Shown here: piece by piece, positions 1 to 7,021 of the stretch
Layout: each line of letters begins with the position of its first letter
How positions within the stretch are numbered: position 1 is the stretch's first letter
Source of the DNA: Pseudomonadota bacterium
Lineage (GTDB): Bacteria > Pseudomonadota > Gammaproteobacteria > Steroidobacterales > Steroidobacteraceae
Assembly: GCA_021805275.1 (NCBI GenBank)
Contig: JAJZFQ010000106.1
Coordinates: 1 to 37,735 of the forward strand
Length of the DNA stretch: 37,735 bases
Direction of reading: 5' to 3'
Notes under the pieces: generated by a model
Database searches by the model: none
The model's input: the letters and a program-made list of their open reading frames with translations, nothing else
What the model was told of the DNA's origin: nothing
Made by a program: the position numbers and the translations under genes

Positions 1-58
1 GCTCAGCGGCTGCCTGCCGCCGTGAGCCGCCCCGGCATGCGCCGCGCGCGGATGGCGC

Positions 59-67
59 TGCTAGAAT
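59..67 (+). promoter_or_regulatory. Extended -10 promoter for the CAT tRNA
   Basis: The bases TGCTAGAAT form an extended -10 element (TGn plus TAGAAT) ending 12 nt before the first base of the tRNA, the spacing expected for a short-leader tRNA transcript. No good -35 hexamer is visible in the GC-rich sequence upstream, which is tolerated by extended -10 promoters. This is a motif call only. Confidence 0.5.
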
Positions 68-79
68 GGCGTTCCGCGC

Positions 80-152
80 GGGCCTGTAGCACAGCGGTTA
101 GTGCAGGGGACTCATAATCCCTTGGTCGTAGGTTCGAATCCTACCGGGCCCA
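80..152 (+). tRNA. tRNA with CAT anticodon (elongator Met, or Ile2)
   Basis: The cloverleaf can be folded by eye: acceptor GGGCCTG with CGGGCCC (one T-G pair), D stem GCAC/GTGC, anticodon stem GGGGA/TCCCT around loop CTCATAA, and T arm GTAGG-TTCGAAT-CCTAC. The anticodon is CAT. The elongator features exclude initiator tRNA-fMet, because a normal first pair G-C is present. The variable-region bases CTTGGTCG resemble the lysidine-modified tRNA-Ile2 of enterobacteria as well as some elongator tRNA-Met, so identity between these two is not decided here. CCA is not encoded: the discriminator A is followed by TA. An open reading frame ending in TGA at 23-25 may be the tail of an upstream gene but is too short to identify. 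Confidence 0.93.
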
Positions 153-221
153 TACTCCCTGCCGAGATGCATTGCGGACCGCCTGACGGCCCGGGCACCG
201 GATCGCACCGGCGCTGTTCGG

Positions 222-1217
222 CTAGTCGAAGTAGCTGAGCGCGGCGACCGGGGTCACCGTGGCGGTCTGGTTGCGGCCAGCGGCCGTGACGCGCGCACCG
301 AAGATCACGCCCAGTCGCGCGCTCCAGTTGTATTCAAACGCCGGCGCCACGTACAGCACGCGCCCCACGCCCGTGTTGCTCGCGTAACGCGCGGGCGCAC
401 CGGACGCGCGCACGGTTCCCCCGAGGCGCGTCGCGCCATCCCGCTCGGCCCACACATCGCAGGCCAACACCCAATGGCGGCTCAGGCTGTACTCCAGCCC
501 GAGGTCCCCGAAGGCGCTGTCGCCCGGCCAGGCCTCGCCCTGGAATCCCGCGGGCGTGCCGTAGACGCTGCGCCCTTGGAGCGCGACGTGGCTCGAGCGT
601 GCGTAGGACAGATCGAGTCGCGCGCGCAGAATCCTGCCGTTCGGCAGCCAGAAATAGGACATGAAATACATCGACAGCGTGGTCGTGTAGGCGCCGGCGC
701 CGAACCCGTCGCTGTAGCGCCCGAGGCGCTGGTAGCGGCCCGTGGGCAGCGTCTCCTGGAGATTGATCGAGGCGATAGGCACGCGGCTGTGCGGATCGAG
801 CGGCGTCAGGCGGTATTGGGCCTGAACCGTGAGGTCGCCGATGCCGACCCCGGAACTGCCCGGCGCATCGGCTGGCCGCGAGTAGCCGAAGCGCGGGATC
901 AGCCCGACCGTCAGCCGGCGGTTCCAGCCATAACTGAGGTAGGTCAGGGACCCGAAGTTGTTCGCATACGGCGCCGGCCGCGAGCGTCCCGTGGCGTCGA
1001 GCCGGGCGTACGGCATCGAATCGTACAGGTAAGGCTCCAGATACACGTGTCCGGCGGGCAACGTGGCGGCGTTGGGCGCCAGCAGCGGCCCGGTCCACCA
1101 CGCATCGCTCAGCAACTGCGGCGCCGCGGCAAGCGGCGCAATCCCGAGCGCCAGGGCGGCCACCATGGCCACCGGCAACCCTGGGCTGAGCCGCCCGAAA
1201 TGTCCCCTCGTTCCCAT
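222..1217 (-). CDS. Outer-membrane beta-barrel protein, phenol-MetA-pathway-like
   Basis: Predicted exported protein of about 331 residues. The chosen ATG at 1217 gives a clean signal peptide (basic start MGTRGHFGR, then hydrophobic AMVAALALGIAPLAAA), and a G-rich Shine-Dalgarno-like run lies 8 nt upstream. In-frame starts at 1241 and 1286 would add 8 and 23 residues. The mature part is rich in alternating Tyr/aromatic strands (YLEPYLYDS, LTYLSYGWNRRLTVGLIPRFGY, AQYRLT) and ends near an aromatic residue (ALSYFD), the usual signature of an outer-membrane barrel. The overall pattern resembles the 'MetA-pathway of phenol degradation' family of putative outer-membrane proteins (PF13557), but this is pattern recall. 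The substrate is unknown. It is a lone gene, transcribed toward the tRNA. Confidence 0.7.
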   Translation of the reverse strand: MGTRGHFGRLSPGLPVAMVAALALGIAPLAAAPQLLSDAWWTGPLLAPNAATLPAGHVYLEPYLYDSMPYARLDATGRSRPAPYANNFGSLTYLSYGWNRRLTVGLIPRFGYSRPADAPGSSGVGIGDLTVQAQYRLTPLDPHSRVPIASINLQETLPTGRYQRLGRYSDGFGAGAYTTTLSMYFMSYFWLPNGRILRARLDLSYARSSHVALQGRSVYGTPAGFQGEAWPGDSAFGDLGLEYSLSRHWVLACDVWAERDGATRLGGTVRASGAPARYASNTGVGRVLYVAPAFEYNWSARLGVIFGARVTAAGRNQTATVTPVAALSYFD

Positions 1218-1375
1218 CGCACCGGCCCCCCGCGGGCGCATTGTCGCGCCCACGTAGAAGGTGGAGCATCTGCCGGTGCCGGGCAAGCGGCACCTTTCAC
1301 TTGGCGGGGCGTCACGTGCACTGGTGGCCGGCGCACCTTGCGCGCTACGCTGCGCACCCGGACGCAGATTGTCCT

Positions 1376-1885
1376 ATGACGGCCTATATTGCTCTGCTGC
1401 GCGCGGTCAATGTCGGCGGCACCCAGCTGCCGATGGACGCCTTGCTCGCGATGTGCCGGTCGGCCGGCTTCGAGCAGGCGCGCACCTATGTTGCCTCGGG
1501 TAACGCGCTGTTCCGCAGCCGCCTGCGGGCACAGCAGGTCAGACACGCCCTCGAGACACGGCTCGCCGAGTTCCTCTGCAAGCCGGTCGGGGTGCACGTG
1601 CGCACCGCCGCAGAACTCGCGACGGTGCTGGCCGAGAACCCCTTCACCGGCTCGCCCCCGAGCCGCACCGTGACCGTGTTTCTTCACGGACCGCCGCCAG
1701 CCGGTGCGCTCGAGGACGTGCACGGACTCGGCGCGGAACAACTCGCGCTCGGCCGGCGCGAAATCTACGTGGCGTACCCGAACGGGATTGGCGCCTCCAA
1801 GCTCGTCATCCCGGCGGCCAGGACGGGCACGGCACGCAATCTGAACACAATCAGCCGGCTCGTCGCGCTGGCCACGGCGCTGTAG
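1376..1885 (+). CDS. DUF1697 family protein
   Basis: A 169-residue cytoplasmic protein starting MTAYIALLRAVNVGG. The opening 'YIALLRAVNVGG' followed by a segment on position and sequence in a set (LLAMCRSAGFEQARTYVASGNALF) is the hallmark of DUF1697, a widespread family of unknown function. The end (GASKLVIPAARTGTARNLNTISRLVALA) matches the family's conserved C-terminal 'TxRNxxTxxkL' region. The ATG at 1376 was chosen because the family motif begins within two residues of it; the open frame extends further upstream without homology. No role can be assigned. It is followed after 16 nt by the Mpo1-like gene in the same direction. Confidence 0.85.
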   Translation: MTAYIALLRAVNVGGTQLPMDALLAMCRSAGFEQARTYVASGNALFRSRLRAQQVRHALETRLAEFLCKPVGVHVRTAAELATVLAENPFTGSPPSRTVTVFLHGPPPAGALEDVHGLGAEQLALGRREIYVAYPNGIGASKLVIPAARTGTARNLNTISRLVALATAL

Positions 1886-1901
1886 ATAGAGAGGCGGCCC
1901 G

Positions 1902-2318
1902 ATGAGCAAGACGGTCGATGAGTGGCTGACCGAGTATTCGCACTCGCATCAGCACCCGGTCAACCGCGCACTGCACACGGTGTGCGTGCCGATCATTCTG
2001 TTCGCGATCGTGGCGCTGCTGTGGAGCAGCCGCATCGCCGGGGTACGCGCCTCGTATCTGCTGATGATCCTGGTGGCCCCGTTTTACCTGCGTCTCGGTG
2101 CGCGGGCCGCGATCCTCATGGCGGCGCAGCTCGGCGCGTGTATCCTCGCGCTGCATCTCTGGCCGGCAGAGATCCCCTTGCGCCCTGCCGCCCTCGGGCT
2201 GTTCGTGCTCGGGTGGATCGGTCAGTTCCTCGGACACGCCATCGAGGGACGGCGCCCGAAGTTCTTCCAGGACCTGACGTTCATGCTGATCGGCCCGTTG
2301 TGGGTCGTACTGAAATGA
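1902..2318 (+). CDS. Mpo1-like (DUF962) membrane protein
   Basis: A 138-residue integral membrane protein. It opens with MSKTVDEWLTEYSHSHQHP and NRALHTVCVP, then three to four hydrophobic segments (about 28-41, 50-62, 68-83, 92-108), and ends with GHAIEGRRPKFFQDLTFMLIGP. These two His-rich stretches are the conserved features of DUF962. The yeast member Mpo1 is an Fe(II)-dependent dioxygenase that shortens 2-hydroxy fatty acids by alpha-oxidation. Whether bacterial members do the same is not shown here. Length is at the short end of the usual range and appears complete. A GAGAGG Shine-Dalgarno precedes the ATG. Confidence 0.85.
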   Translation: MSKTVDEWLTEYSHSHQHPVNRALHTVCVPIILFAIVALLWSSRIAGVRASYLLMILVAPFYLRLGARAAILMAAQLGACILALHLWPAEIPLRPAALGLFVLGWIGQFLGHAIEGRRPKFFQDLTFMLIGPLWVVLK

Positions 2319-2364
2319 GCGCCGTGGTGGCGCTCCTCCGAGCCGCGTGCCGGAAGGAGTCGTG

Positions 2365-2898
2365 ATGTCCGCTGAGGCTCTCTTCCCGCTCGATGGCGGC
2401 TGTGACTGCGGCCGCGTCCGCTATCGGCTGGCATCGCGCCCGCTGTTCGTGCACTGCTGCCACTGCCGCTGGTGCCAGCGCGAGAGCGGCGCCGCTTTCG
2501 CGCTGAATGCACTCATCGAGTCGGAGCGGCTGGTGCACCTGCGCGAGGAGCCGCAGATCATCGATACGCCCTCCCAGAGCGGTCGCGGCCAGCGGATCGC
2601 CCGCTGCCCGCACTGCCGGATCGCGCTGTGGAGCCACTATTCCGGGGCCGGACCGATCCTGCGCTTCGCGCGGGTCGGCACGCTGGATACCCCCGATGTG
2701 CTCGGCCCGGACATCCACATCTTCACCGCCTCGAAGCAGCCCTGGGTGGTGCTGCCCCAGGGCACCCCGGCGGTAGAGGAGTTCTACGACCCCAAGGCGT
2801 ACTGGCCGCCGGAGAGCCTGGAGCGCCGCCAGGCGTTTCTGCCGCAGCTGCTCGCCTACCGGGCCGCCCGCCAGGCGAGCTCGCCGCGAGGCCCCTGA
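2365..2898 (+). CDS. GFA (DUF636) family zinc-binding protein
   Basis: A 177-residue protein with the GFA fold signature: GGCDCGRVRYR near the start (Cys13, Cys15), then HCCHCRWCQRESGAAFA (Cys32, Cys34, Cys37), and a later CPHC pair (Cys81, Cys84). These cysteines bind structural and labile zinc in the glutathione-dependent formaldehyde-activating family. Most family members are not proven formaldehyde enzymes, so the reaction is left open. The ATG at 2365 is chosen over the in-frame GTG at 2347 because a strong AAGGAG sits just upstream of it. The C-terminal third (AKQPWVVLPQGTPAVEEFYDP) is typical of the longer members. Confidence 0.85.
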   Translation: MSAEALFPLDGGCDCGRVRYRLASRPLFVHCCHCRWCQRESGAAFALNALIESERLVHLREEPQIIDTPSQSGRGQRIARCPHCRIALWSHYSGAGPILRFARVGTLDTPDVLGPDIHIFTASKQPWVVLPQGTPAVEEFYDPKAYWPPESLERRQAFLPQLLAYRAARQASSPRGP

Positions 2899-2971
2899 GC
2901 AGACCCGCGGTGGCCCGCGCCGGACCGCCGGGATAGGCTGGCGCGCCCCCGCCGGCCAGCCGGGCGGCGCT

Positions 2972-2999
2972 GCAACTTTTTGGCGCGTCCGGTGTTCTT
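2972..2999 (+). promoter_or_regulatory. Candidate ECF-type promoter of the sigma-factor operon
   Basis: GCAACTT (2972-2978) and TTCTT (2995-2999) are separated by 16 nt. This resembles the GGAACTT-N16-TCTGA pattern of RpoE-type ECF promoters, with the invariant AAC core of the -35 kept. It lies about 20 nt before the GTG start of the sigma gene, so autoregulation by the sigma factor is the natural reading. Inference from motif and position only. Confidence 0.45.
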
Positions 3000-3020
3000 G
3001 CCTCAAACGACGATCTACCC

Positions 3021-3605
3021 GTGCAATTGGCAAGCTCAAGGCCCGATTCCAAAGAGTTCGCAGCGTTCATGCGCGCCTATCAGGACATGGTTTTCTCCAC
3101 GGCAGTGCGGCTGACCGGCAGCCCCGCGCAGGCCGAGGACATCAGCCAGGACGTGTTCCTGAAGGCGTACGAGAATTTCGAGCGGCTGCGCGACAGTGCG
3201 ACGGCTGGCGGCTGGCTTAAGACCGTCGCCACCCATCTGACGCTGAACCACCTGACCCGTCACCGCAAGCGCTGGCGGCTGTTCTCCGAGGTGTTCGCCG
3301 AGGCGGCGGGCGAGGAGGAGATCGAGGACGCCAGCGCCACGCTCGAGGGCGCGCTACAGCAGCTCGACCGGGCACAGCGGCACGCACTGCTCGAGCAGGC
3401 GCTGCGCGGACTGCCGGAGCACCAGCGCGTGCCGCTCGTTCTGTTTCATTTCGAGGAGATGTCCTACCAGGACATCGCCGCCCGTCTCGGCCACTCGCTG
3501 GCCAAGGTCAAGACCGACATCCTGCGCGCGCGCCTGGCCATGGCCAAGGCGCTCGCCGGGAGCGGGCTCGAACCGAGCACCGACCGGAGCTGCACACCGT
3601 CATGA
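3021..3605 (+). CDS. ECF RNA polymerase sigma factor (RpoE-like)
   Basis: A 194-residue sigma-70 family factor. Region 2 spans about residues 12-82 (FMRAYQDMVFSTAVRLTG, AEDISQDVFLKAYENFERLR, GWLKTVATHLTLNHLTRHRKR), and region 4 about 125-178 (LRGLPEHQRVPLVLFHFEEMSYQDIAARLGHSLAKVKTDILRARL in shape). There is no region 3, the layout of group 4 (ECF) factors. It starts with GTG at 3021; an internal ATG at 3069 would cut into region 2. The next gene begins inside its stop (ATGA overlap), and that gene encodes a small membrane protein suited to be its anti-sigma factor. It probably drives the whole operon to 10680 through the GCAACTT promoter upstream. Confidence 0.92.
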   Translation: MQLASSRPDSKEFAAFMRAYQDMVFSTAVRLTGSPAQAEDISQDVFLKAYENFERLRDSATAGGWLKTVATHLTLNHLTRHRKRWRLFSEVFAEAAGEEEIEDASATLEGALQQLDRAQRHALLEQALRGLPEHQRVPLVLFHFEEMSYQDIAARLGHSLAKVKTDILRARLAMAKALAGSGLEPSTDRSCTPS

Positions 3606-4084
3606 AGTCCCGCAATCCCGAACACGAGCAGCAGCTCGAGCGCCTGGCGCACCAGGTGCTGCGCGAGTGCCCTCCCTGCCCCGCACCGGCCTCCCTGGAG
3701 GCACGCGTGCTGCGGGCCATCGAACAGCACGCGCAGCCGCACGGCGCCGGCCTCGCCCGCTGGCCGCGGGCCGCACGCGCGCTGCTGATTGCCGCATGCG
3801 CGCTGTGCGTGCCGCTGGTGTGGATGCTGGCGGCGCTGCTGCGCGGCCATGTGACGCACGCGCTGGCCGATTCCAGCGTCGGGCACGTGGTCATGGGCGT
3901 GAGCGGCACGAGCCGCGCGCTCCTCGGCCTCGGCGAGCTCGCCGTGCACCTCACGCACCTGATTCCCTCAGACTGGCTGCTCGGCGGGTTGTTCATCGTG
4001 AGCGCGGTGTATGCGGGACTGCTCGCGCTCGGTTACCTGCTGCTCTATCCCACCCTTCCGCATTCCAAGGCCCATTCCGTATGA
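3602..4084 (+). CDS. Small membrane protein, putative anti-sigma factor
   Basis: A 160-residue protein with a 55-residue cytoplasmic-type N-terminus (charged, with HQVLRECPPCPAP and SLEARVLRAIEQHA), a membrane segment at about 57-80 (ARALLIAACALCVPLVWMLAALL), a middle loop, and a second membrane segment near the C-terminus (LLGGLFIVSAVYAGLLALGYLLLY). Position directly behind and overlapping an ECF sigma gene, plus this topology, suggests it holds the sigma factor at the membrane. It lacks an obvious HxxxCxxC zinc anti-sigma motif, so no specific anti-sigma family is claimed. The stop overlaps the next ATG by four bases. Confidence 0.6.
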   Translation: MKSRNPEHEQQLERLAHQVLRECPPCPAPASLEARVLRAIEQHAQPHGAGLARWPRAARALLIAACALCVPLVWMLAALLRGHVTHALADSSVGHVVMGVSGTSRALLGLGELAVHLTHLIPSDWLLGGLFIVSAVYAGLLALGYLLLYPTLPHSKAHSV

Positions 4085-5772
4085 ACAAGGTCACTGGCTG
4101 GCTTCTGACTGTCACGCTGCTCACCTGCGTGGGCGGCTGCGGAGCACCGGCGCACGCCGCCGCGCATTCGGGCAGCCCTCCGGCGCACACTGGCGCAACC
4201 TCCCACGATGGCACCACCGAGGTGCAGGTCGGCTCGGGCGGCATCAACGTCAGCAACGGCTCGAGCCACGTCATCATCGGCGGCTCGGGTGTCAACATCG
4301 CCGACGGGGACAAGTCCGTGATCGTCGCGGGCGATGCGGACGAATCCTGCCCGAGCGGCCGAGAGATCGTCGCCGTCGGTCACGACGCCAGGCTGGCCGC
4401 GGGCAAGAGCGCGTGCGACGTGGTCGCGGTCTTCGGTGACAGCGTGGTGCACGGCGATGTATCGGATTCGGCCGTTGCCGTCATGGGCGATCTGCACGTC
4501 GACGGCAGCGTCGGCAACAGCGCGGTCAGCGTCTTCGGCGACGCCGACATCAACGGTCCCGTCGAGGCCAACGCGGTGTCCGTGTTCGGCGATATGAAAC
4601 TCGGTCCGAAGGCGGTAATCCACGGACAGGCCGTAAACGTGTTCGGCACGGTCGAACGCGATCCCTCCGCGGTGGTCCAGGGCGGCGCCGTCAACGTGAT
4701 ACCCGGCATCTTTCACGGCGCGCACGGCCTGAAGATCTGGAGCGAGCACTGTCTGCTCCTTGGACGGCTGCTCGCGCCGCGGCTGGATATCGGCTGGGCC
4801 TGGGGCATCGCACTCGGGGTGCTGCTGCTGTACGCACTGCTGGCGCTGTTGTTCCGCGAGAGCGTACAGCGCTGTATCCAGACGCTCGAGGATCACCCGG
4901 GCGCCTCATTGCTGGCCGCGTTCGCCTCGGCACTGCTGACGCCCGTCCTGATGCTCGCGCTGGTGTTCACCATCGTCGGCATCTTCGCCATTCCGCTGTT
5001 CTGGCTGGCGCTGCTCTGCGCCGGCGTCTTCGGGCGGGTGGTGACACTCGGCTGGCTGGGCGGGCGCATCCTGCGCGGCTTGAAGGTCGGGCTCACCCAG
5101 CCGGTGCTCTACGTGCTGCTCGGCGGTGTCGTGGTACTGGCGCTGTACATGATTCCGGTGCTCGGCTTCATCATCTACACCCTGGTCGGACTGCTCGGCT
5201 TCGGCGCCGTCATGTACACCCTGCTGCTCGCCCTGCGCGCCGCGCGCGGCACGAATGCGCAGCCGACCGCCGGCGGCTTCGCGCCGCCGGGCGGCGCCAC
5301 CGGCATCGGGGATGCCGCCGCCTCACCTGCCGGCGCGGGCGAACCGTCCTTCGGCGCGGGCCTGGGCGCCTCCTCGCCGATGGAATTCGCGACGCTGCCG
5401 CGGGCAGGCTTCTGGATCCGCATGCTCGCCCTGCTGATCGACATCGTGCTGATCGGATTCGCGCTCAGCCTGATCGGCCATGACGGGCACAGCAGCATGC
5501 TGCTGCTGTTGGCCGCCTACGGGGCAATCATGTGGAAACTCCGCGGCACCACGGTCGGCGGAATCGTCTGTCATCTGCGGGTCGTGCGCATCGACGGCCA
5601 GACGCTCAACTGGGAGACCGCCATCCTGCGCGCCCTCGGCTGCTTCCTCTCGCTGGTGGCCGCCGGCCTGGGATTCTTCTGGATTGCCTTCGATCGGGAA
5701 CGGCAGGGCTGGCACGACAAGATCGCCGGCACGGTCGTGGTGGTGGTGCCGAAAGTACGGGGATTGCTCTGA
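4081..5772 (+). CDS. Lipoprotein-like polymer-forming/RDD fusion protein
   Basis: A 563-residue protein with an unusual three-part build. Residues 1-20 form a signal peptide ending in VGGC, a possible lipobox. Residues about 80-210 are a run of short repeats of the type 'xAVSVFGDxxxxGxV' (for example AVFGDSVVHGDV, AVMGDLHVDGSV, SVFGDADINGPV), the beta-helix-like pattern of bactofilin-type polymer-forming domains. A central hydrophobic block with four or more membrane segments follows (about 235-390). After a Gly/Pro/Ala linker comes a C-terminal RDD domain (FWIRMLALLIDIVLIG at its start, then WKLRGTTVGGI and a DRERQGWHDKIAGTVVV end). It sits between the anti-sigma candidate and an RND pump, so an envelope or surface role is likely. 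No enzymatic activity is visible. Confidence 0.8.
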   Translation: MNKVTGWLLTVTLLTCVGGCGAPAHAAAHSGSPPAHTGATSHDGTTEVQVGSGGINVSNGSSHVIIGGSGVNIADGDKSVIVAGDADESCPSGREIVAVGHDARLAAGKSACDVVAVFGDSVVHGDVSDSAVAVMGDLHVDGSVGNSAVSVFGDADINGPVEANAVSVFGDMKLGPKAVIHGQAVNVFGTVERDPSAVVQGGAVNVIPGIFHGAHGLKIWSEHCLLLGRLLAPRLDIGWAWGIALGVLLLYALLALLFRESVQRCIQTLEDHPGASLLAAFASALLTPVLMLALVFTIVGIFAIPLFWLALLCAGVFGRVVTLGWLGGRILRGLKVGLTQPVLYVLLGGVVVLALYMIPVLGFIIYTLVGLLGFGAVMYTLLLALRAARGTNAQPTAGGFAPPGGATGIGDAAASPAGAGEPSFGAGLGASSPMEFATLPRAGFWIRMLALLIDIVLIGFALSLIGHDGHSSMLLLLAAYGAIMWKLRGTTVGGIVCHLRVVRIDGQTLNWETAILRALGCFLSLVAAGLGFFWIAFDRERQGWHDKIAGTVVVVVPKVRGLL

Positions 5773-5773
5773 C

Positions 5774-7021
5774 ATGGATAGCCCAGTGAACCGGGATGCC
5801 GACATCGAGCGTGGCGCGCAGGGCGAGGCGCCGCACGCCGAGTCGGCCACCGGGATCGGCCGCGAGGCCGCCCGGCGCGCGCAGCTCGGCCAGACGCCCC
5901 GAGGTACGCTGCGCAAACGCTGGCTGATCGGCGGCGCCACGGCACTCGCGGCCGTGGTGGCTGGCGGCGTGTGGCGGCACGTCGCGGACAAGCCGGCCGT
6001 ACCCGTGCCGCTCGCCGATCGGCACGTCGCCCCCCTGGTGAGCACGCTGGTGCCGGGACTGCGGCCGGTGAGCACCCAGGTGCAGATCACCGGTACGATC
6101 TCGGCGCGCCACGATCTGCCGATCGGCGACGGCGGGGAGGCCGGACGGATCGTCGCGGTCTACGTCCAGATCGGTGATCGGGTGAGCCGCGGTCAGGTGC
6201 TCGCCCAGCTCGATGACTCAGTACTGAAGCCGCAGGTTGCAGAACTCTCCGCTGCGCTCGCCAAGACGCGTGCCCAGGCGACACTCTCGGCTGCCGAATA
6301 CCGGCGTGCGCTTGCGATTGGGCCCGACGGCGGTCTGTCGCAGGAAAACATCGAGCAGCGTCAGGCGACGGCGGCCATGGACGGCGCGGCTGTCCGGATG
6401 GCCGAGGCGCAACTGCAGCAGACACGCGCGCAGCTGGCGCTCACCCGCATCGTCGCTCCGGTCGCGGGTATCGTGCTGACCCGCAGCGCCGAGGTCGGCC
6501 AGGTGGTCAGCCCCGGTGGGCCGGCGCTGTTTACCCTCGAGGACAACAGCCGAGTCGAGCTCAGGGGCCAGGTGCCCGAGCAGGACCTGGCGGCGCTGAA
6601 GGTCGGTCAGCTGGCGCAGGTGCATCTGATTGGTTACCCGCAGAGCTTTGCCGGACACATCTGGTTGCTCGGCGCGACCGTCGATGCGCAGACCAGCCTC
6701 GGCGAGGTGCGCATCGCGCTGCAACCCAATCGCGCCCTGCGTCCCGGTGCCTTCGCACGTGCCGTGATCATTGAGAGCCATGCCGAGCGCCCGGTGGTGC
6801 CGCAGACCGCGGTCATGGCCGACTCGGCCGGCTCGTATGTGTTCATCGTCGATCACCACAACGTTGCGGTTCGGCGACCCGTGCGGCTCGGTGGAGTCAT
6901 CGCCTCGGGCGTCGTCATCGACGGCGGCCTGAGCGGACGGGAGCGGGTGGTGACCCTCGCCGGCGGGTTCCTCCAGAACGGCGAGTCGGTCCGCGTCGCG
7001 CCGGCGAGGAGGCGAACGTGA
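5774..7021 (+). CDS. RND efflux periplasmic adaptor (HlyD/MFP family)
   Basis: A 415-residue membrane-fusion protein: a long polar cytoplasmic N-terminus of 47 residues, one membrane anchor (about 50-66, WLIGGATALAAVVAGGVW), a lipoyl-type half motif (GEAGRIVAVYVQIGDRVSRGQVLAQLDDSVL), a helical hairpin rich in Ala/Gln, the second lipoyl half (LTRIVAPVAGIVLTRSAEVGQVV), then beta-barrel and membrane-proximal domains (NRALRPGAFARAVI, VPQTAVMADSAGSYVFIVD). It links the inner-membrane pump encoded next to an outer-membrane channel. The N-terminal cytoplasmic extension before the anchor is longer than usual. The gene begins 1 nt after the previous stop, and its stop overlaps the GTG of the pump gene. 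No outer-membrane factor gene is present in this operon. Confidence 0.92.
   Translation: MDSPVNRDADIERGAQGEAPHAESATGIGREAARRAQLGQTPRGTLRKRWLIGGATALAAVVAGGVWRHVADKPAVPVPLADRHVAPLVSTLVPGLRPVSTQVQITGTISARHDLPIGDGGEAGRIVAVYVQIGDRVSRGQVLAQLDDSVLKPQVAELSAALAKTRAQATLSAAEYRRALAIGPDGGLSQENIEQRQATAAMDGAAVRMAEAQLQQTRAQLALTRIVAPVAGIVLTRSAEVGQVVSPGGPALFTLEDNSRVELRGQVPEQDLAALKVGQLAQVHLIGYPQSFAGHIWLLGATVDAQTSLGEVRIALQPNRALRPGAFARAVIIESHAERPVVPQTAVMADSAGSYVFIVDHHNVAVRRPVRLGGVIASGVVIDGGLSGRERVVTLAGGFLQNGESVRVAPARRRT

Noticed and set aside
474..1379. A 301-codon plus-strand frame over the outer-membrane gene
   Set aside because: Antisense shadow with no recognisable motif; the minus-strand protein has a signal peptide and barrel pattern.
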